From NCBI RefSeq assembly GCF_041956535.1, contig NW_027192208.1, positions 211,036-275,035 of the forward strand: a stretch of 64,000 nucleotides of DNA. The letters run 5' to 3'. Positions 56,801 through 64,000 of the stretch are shown in pieces. Below the pieces are notes generated by a model, which saw only the letters and a list, made by a program, of their open reading frames with translations, did no database searches and had not been told where the DNA came from. Source of the DNA: Calcarisporiella thermophila CBS 279.70. Lineage: Eukaryota > Calcarisporiellomycota. Position 1 is the first letter of the stretch; every line of letters begins with the position of its first letter. Position numbers and translations under genes: made by a program.

Positions 56801-57841
56801 GCACGCGACCTTCCATCCCGAATTCCATGCGTCTGTCGCTGCCTCTAGTGCTTTGAGAGCACACTGGTATTCTTGATCTAAAATAAAAAAGGTTAAATCG
56901 TTGTAAGATTGAATATATGTGGTTGGAGGTCGTACCTGCATGTTGGACCAGTTGTTGCGACTTTTGCAGTTTCATCTTCGCCTAAACATAGGATCAAAAA
57001 TCAAATAAAAGAGAGGGGATGGGTTATTGTAAATTCATCAGCCATACCCTCTCGAGTTCACGCCCCGAGACCGAGGATTGTTGGGAATCCAATGTATTCG
57101 CTTTAATACACTCCGAATCGTATTTCTCTTTTGCTTTAATGACATTGGAGGTATAGAGCTGCTTATTACGATGGGTCTTCTCTACTATTCCTTGTTGCTA
57201 TTGAGGAAGGGAATTGCTTTAAAAGTTGGTAACCAGCAATTCATTGTAGGAACTTGGAATAATACCACTCGACGTTTTTCACGCTGTGAGGCTATAAAAT
57301 CACCTAATTGCACTTCGAGTTCGTCACGTATCTGCTGAGCAAGATTAATGCGTACCTTGGCGGTTGCTTCGAGCTCTTTTCGCACAGTATCAATAGAGTC
57401 TTTTAGCGTGCTGTAGCAAACATGGAAATAAGAATGAATCAATTCCATGCTTAAGGCTTTGTTGGCAATATGTGAGCCAACACTTACCCGGTTTCGTCTT
57501 TGCCTACACTTGTTTTGGCGAGTCGTAGAAGCTGTCTTCCATATTCTTCTTCTATCCTAGCCCTGACACCACAGCGCAAGATAAGCGGCCTACTTAACTT
57601 CAAGCTGACAAAGGAGAAAGTTACCTTGAAATGTAGAATTGCTTCACTTCCTCGCAGGTCTGTTTTGCCTGACGCATTCTGTTCAATAATGCGTCCAGTC
57701 CTGCATCGTCGCGTCCCTAATAGTGATTAAAGATTGTTTATTCGACCACCGACTTAATGACGCGTTGTCGTGAGCAAGTCCTACCCAGAAGTTATTGCAG
57801 AAGAGTATATCTGTAGGCCTTTCTGTATCGCTACGTGCCAT
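53896..57841 (-). CDS. F-BAR/SH3 cytokinesis scaffold (cdc15/Imp2/Hof1 family)
   Basis: Eleven exons: 57785-57841, 57625-57716, 57488-57562, 57269-57410, 57048-57197, 56936-56981, 56798-56877, 56637-56735, 56478-56574, 54160-56409, 53896-54086 (1092 aa). The F-BAR domain fills about residues 1-290: FCNNFWGRDDAGLDALLNRM, IEEEYGRQLLRLAKTS, EKTHRNKQLYTSNVIKAKEK, VFQNLEEERIEFLRN. A disordered Pro/Ser-rich linker follows. The C-terminal SH3 (last 62 residues) has ARALYDFNA, EELSFRRGD, DGWWEAE and GLIPSNFM. Pombe cdc15 organises the contractile ring at the division-site membrane; a septation or endocytic role is inferred. Confidence 0.93.
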
Positions 57842-58135
57842 GTATGAATTTCTCTAGTGTATGAAGGGTGTTGTCATAAAACAAAGTAGGAAAATATCCT
57901 AAAATTATTAGTGACCAGAACGCGTCAAGCTGATCATTTTAAGCGGAAATAATGTGGAATTTGCTCCGGCATTTCAGAACATTTTATTTTCTGAAACCCC
58001 GACCGTCTCCCTCGTTTCATTAATTTAACTTGTGGGGAACATTATTTCATTTTTTATGAGCCTATAATTCACTGCAATTTTAAGAACATTAATCTTGTCG
58101 CCGATTATTTTGAAGTGTTTTATTGTCTTCAAGAA

Positions 58136-58871
58136 ATGAGCTCTTATACATTCATCACCAATCTTTCCATTGTGCATTTTACTACACTCCTTGGCTCTGC
58201 TCTAAGCCTTGGATGTTTCAAGACACAGGAACCGGTGGTTGCAACCGGAGGCAAGACAACAGCACTTGATTACATCCCAGCTTCAACATTTAATTTTGCA
58301 ATAGGAATAAGGTCAGTAATGCAGAGATGACGTTGTTCTGTGGGAATATCATCATTCATGAAAGCTCATCATCAAAATGGTCTTCATATCAAAAGTGGCT
58401 TGAGCGGTGCATTTGCTCTATTCTTTTTGATCACAAACTTTTACATGTGGAAAAAATATGCAAAAAAGTCCAAGTGGATGCATATTGCAGTAAGTCATTA
58501 TCATATACTTTTATCGAGGCTCCAGTTCTAAATCTTTTGGTTCTTTTCCAAAATTCCATAGGTGCTGGGGATAGCTGCCTTTTTAATGCTGTTTGTTTGG
58601 ATAGCGGCTGCCACCATGGGCTCTCAGCTATCCCAATTCTGTGGAAGAGCAGGAGCTGACTGTGGAAAAACACTTAGCACAGCCGGCAAAAACATCGATA
58701 TTATCTATGCTGGGGTGGGCTCTGCGGCTATCGCGGGTGTTCTCTGGGTATGGAATAGTGCACTAATAGAGCTGAAATGAGCCTAACTGTTTCTATCTTT
58801 TGTACCAGGCTATCTACCTTGTGGTGGAAATCTATCAGTACAGAGCACGCTTTGCAGCAAATCGATTTTAA
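58136..58871 (+). CDS. Small four-span membrane protein of unknown function
   Basis: Exons are 58136-58311, 58396-58489, 58562-58747 and 58809-58871 (172 aa). Hydrophobic segments: about 8-27, about 57-80 (IGISGLSGAFALFFLITNFY), about 90-115 (VLGIAAFLMLFVWIAAATMG) and about 135-160 (YAGVGSAAIAGVLWAIYLVV). Splicing choices are supported because each junction restores a continuous membrane helix. The topology resembles MARVEL/Sur7-like tetraspan proteins, but no diagnostic motif is seen. The loop between spans 3 and 4 has two cysteines (FCGRAGADCGK). Confidence 0.65.
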
Positions 58872-59228
58872 TACCTTAGTCCTCCATTTGCTCGTTATTT
58901 TCCCCAATAATGACTTCCTCCAACCACTATTCCTCTCCTCCAAACTCTCTTGATTTTATTGGCTCCATTTCTCAACTCTAAGCTAGACCCAATTTTATTT
59001 ATTCACAACCATAAAATTATTGACCGATCTCTTGTTTTGTTAATATGTTTTTGGCATCCTTTAGCTGTTTTTTTTTGACATTAATGTATTAGGTTTTGTC
59101 TTTAGACAAAATGAGCAACAATATATTATTAGGTGTATTTGGTGTATTTGGTGTATTTTTTGATTAGGCAAAAGAAAAAGAAAGATATGTATACAAAATG
59201 CAGGATAAATATATACGGGAAAGGGACA
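58872..59228. other. Convergent intergenic, four-span protein / DDX41
   Basis: T-rich with a short GGTGTATTT tandem repeat near 59131-59160. No gene seen. Confidence 0.5.
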
Positions 59229-61807
<2,579 letters not shown>

Positions 61808-61953
61808 GGTTTTTCTTGAGCAAAGAAGTAATACCAACTCTTAACATTCACTTTAAATTATCGGGATTTGGCTGCGCCACTCTATATGTACCTAAGAAAT
61901 CGAAGTTTCATTTTTTTTTTTTTCAAACTCTAAGCTTTATATTAATAGAATCT
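61808..61953. promoter_or_regulatory. Compact bidirectional promoter, DDX41 / EXS gene
   Basis: Only 146 bp separate the two divergent start codons, so both promoters and 5'UTRs must share it. It includes a poly-T run near 61910-61923. Confidence 0.55.
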
Positions 61954-63603
61954 ATGGATGGACAATTATCTGCCTGGATTGGGGATAAGCTAGGTGGAAC
62001 AACAATGGCCGCAAAAGAAGGGGCGGCAATGGCGGCATTGGTGGTTCCTCTCTATTATCGCTCCCTTATTCTTGTGATTGTTGCCATAGTAGGATGGGGA
62101 TTGAATATTCAGATATTGGGCTATTACCACATTGACGTTCCCTCCCTGGTTTATTCTCCACGATATGGCAAATCAATAACTCGGAATCCGCATCGAGCCA
62201 TGTATATCATTGGAACTGCCATGACAATATTTGTCGGATTAAGCAGCTGGTTCTTTTGGAACACTGTCAGGAACCGTTTTACACTTGCCTTTGTCGATGC
62301 ACCAGCCGGAAAGCCTCCTGTATTAGACGTTGGATCGCGTTGGTTGCCGATGACATGCTACTTAATTATCCTATTCATCGCTGCATGCCCTCTTAATGTT
62401 CTGTTCAGAAATGAGCGTATACAGTTTTGGAGGTGAGTCTAACTACCAGCATTTTGGAGTTCAGTTCGATATTCATTGTTTTATTTGTTTCTGTAGAGCA
62501 CTCTTTCGATGTTTCTCTTTAAGCCTGCGTCAGGAGATCTATTTTGCTGATATTTTATTTGCTGATTATCTCACAAGCTTTGCTCGGGTATTCGCGGATT
62601 TGTACGGAACTGGGTGTGCATTTGTATCTCTCAACCGTAACGCTAACGATATCCTTGACCCAAGTTCGAATTATTGCCATCAACGAGTGGTTGGGCCTAT
62701 TCTTATGGCGTAGGTACCCTCCTTTATGTCTCCCCCGCATTTATCTAATGTGCAAGCGGAATGAATTTAATGATTCGTTTTCTGTTTTCCCATAGCGTCC
62801 CATATTTAATTCGCCTCCGCCAATGTATATGCGAATATCGTGCTTCGCGATATGCGAACCAGCGCCACTTATATAACGCAATTAAGTATGCCACTTCGCT
62901 GCCCGTCATCCTATTTTCCGCGCTCCAAACTAGTGAAGGTAGCAGCGGGAGGGTGGTGCTCGATGGGGGTGAGGAGGCCATGGTTTCAACATCAACCACT
63001 TTTTATCTTTGGTATGTGGCTCATTGAGTGCAAGAGTCCTTCTGCTTGATCCTATATCAGCTAACTCCTTTTTCCATTTCCAGGCTCTTTTTCGTTTGCA
63101 TTAATTCAGCCTACTCGTTTTATTGGGATGTTTTCGTGGATTGGAGCGCTCTAGTTCCGGCTGATCCTGCCTATGACGCCACCCCCAATAATAGCCCGGC
63201 TACCGAGCTGATGGATACTTCTGCCTCGGGCACTTCCATCACTATCTCGTCGACCTCGCCCACCCCTCGATATTCCCACGACCGGCAAGATTACTTCAAG
63301 CCTGCAAAGAGCAACCTGGGCTCGAAGGGCAGCTCACGGGGAAGATGGTGGCTAAGGCTTCGGCCAAATCTTCAATTCGGTGATCCGGTAATATATTACC
63401 TAGCGATCGTGTCGAACTTTCTGCTGCGCACAACATGGAGTTTAAAACTCTCCACGCACTTGCGTATCGAAAATCTGGAGGGCGGCGTGTTTTTCATGGA
63501 GCTGCTGGAGATTGTGAGAAGGTGGATGTGGATCTTCTTCCGCATAGAAAATGCATACTTGTCTCGGCCAGGGACGCTCATAGAAATACCAACCATTAGA
63601 TAG
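61954..63603 (+). CDS. EXS-domain membrane protein (Erd1/XPR1-like)
   Basis: Exons are 61954-62432, 62497-62709, 62796-63011 and 63084-63603 (475 aa). There are several membrane spans in the first 160 residues. The EXS domain is reassembled by splicing: PLNVLFRNERIQFWRALFRC, LRQEIYFADILFADYLTS, VPYLIRLRQCICEYRAS, HLYNAIKYATSLPVILFSAL, NSAYSFYWDVFVDW, LLRTTWSL and RRWMWIFFRIENAY. No SPX domain, so closer to Golgi Erd1 than to full-length XPR1/Syg1. Erd1 recycles phosphate and helps retain Golgi glycosyltransferases; the role here is inferred. A Ser/Thr/Pro-rich insert (about residues 330-380) lies within the domain. Confidence 0.9.
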
Positions 63604-63959
63604 CCTGTAATAAAAGTTTCCTGACGTTTTGCTTTTAGTTTTATGGTCCTGCGGCTCCTCCATTTGAGCTGCCGCCTGTCTAGCGGCCTTAACTTCTTTC
63701 TTAAATTCTGAGAATAATCCGGGTCAATGCGAGAAGCCAAAAACGTGGGGATGCTTGATGGGGCATGATAGTCGATCGGGAAAAGATCCGATGGGCAGAA
63801 GATTAGGGCCTGCTTAAGTAAACAAAGGGCGCAAGGTTGGAGCGCCGGCGCCTGGGCTAAGGCCGGTGGGGCGCCATCGATGGGGCTGTTCTGGCCGGGC
63901 GGAGGCGGGGGGGGGGGGCCTTGCGTGCTGCGAGTTATCGCTGGTGCATTTGGAGCCAT
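63396..63959 (-). CDS. Unresolved gene at right edge (Pro-rich N terminus)
   Basis: A frame opens with MAPNAPAITRSTQGPPPPPP, continues with a Cys-containing segment (PCALCLLKQALIFC) and reads FPIDYHAPSSIPTFL, then DPDYS. As one ORF (187 aa) it would overlap the last 208 bp of the EXS gene in antisense, which is unlikely. Just after DPDYS an alternative frame reads naturally (EFKKEVKAARQAAAQMEE), so an unrecognised intron or a frame error near 63705-63715 is likely and the true 3' end is probably near 63600. Family not recognised. A run of about a dozen C near 63910-63921 is also a possible sequencing problem. Confidence 0.35.
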   Translation of the reverse strand: MAPNAPAITRSTQGPPPPPPPGQNSPIDGAPPALAQAPALQPCALCLLKQALIFCPSDLFPIDYHAPSSIPTFLASRIDPDYSQNLRKKLRPLDRRQLKWRSRRTIKLKAKRQETFITGYLMVGISMSVPGRDKYAFSMRKKIHIHLLTISSSSMKNTPPSRFSIRKCVESFKLHVVRSRKFDTIAR

Positions 63960-64000
63960 TATCTAAGGTTTCAGATACGAAAAATTTTGATCGCGAAGTT

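Overview
Eukaryotic nuclear DNA, almost certainly from a fungus of an early-diverging lineage (Zoopagomycota/Mucoromycota grade; species not determinable by eye). Genes are dense and cut by many 50-100 bp GT-AG introns. Typical fungal proteins (DUF3020 protein, Spt2, cdc15/Hof1-type F-BAR protein, Jsn1-type RRM-PUF protein) sit beside genes usually lost from yeasts and moulds: nicastrin, a SAMHD1-like HD hydrolase, DDX41, a TMEM223-like protein and a classical C-H-N calpain. Exon models were built by hand from reading-frame continuity, splice sites and remembered family motifs; no search was run.

Region 1 (1-39.5 kb), conserved genes: SNF5 (-, runs off the left edge), a U1 snRNA gene (+), SREBP-like factor A (+), DUF3020 protein (-), vacuolar-type aspartic protease (+), calpain (-), SREBP-like factor B (-, a paralogue facing factor A), FYR-domain protein (-), GPI-type surface protein (+), forkhead factor (-), nicastrin (-), RRM-PUF protein (+), SAMHD1-like (+), Spt2 (+), TMEM223-like (+).

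Region 2 (39.5-51.8 kb), AT-rich island: gene-poor, with no conserved housekeeping gene. It holds four intact small secreted cysteine-bearing proteins, one freshly frameshifted copy and one eroded relic. Two segmental duplications shape it. One copied a promoter plus 5'UTR intron that now drive two unrelated secreted proteins. The other copied a whole secreted-protein gene, whose first 164 coding bases are identical apart from a one-base insertion that breaks the second copy. The layout resembles an effector-type or rapidly evolving secretome island.

Region 3 (51.8-64 kb), conserved genes again: eIF1 (+), an unrecognised 88-aa protein (-), F-BAR/SH3 cytokinesis protein (-), four-TM protein (+), DDX41 helicase (-) divergent from an EXS-domain protein (+), and an unresolved gene at the right edge (-).

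Functional themes are sterol/hypoxia regulation (two SREBPs), chromatin (SNF5, Spt2, FYR), RNA metabolism (U1, DDX41, PUF, eIF1) and the endomembrane system (aspartic protease, nicastrin, EXS). There is no operon-like logic; neighbours are mostly divergent or convergent pairs with 150-1300 bp between them.
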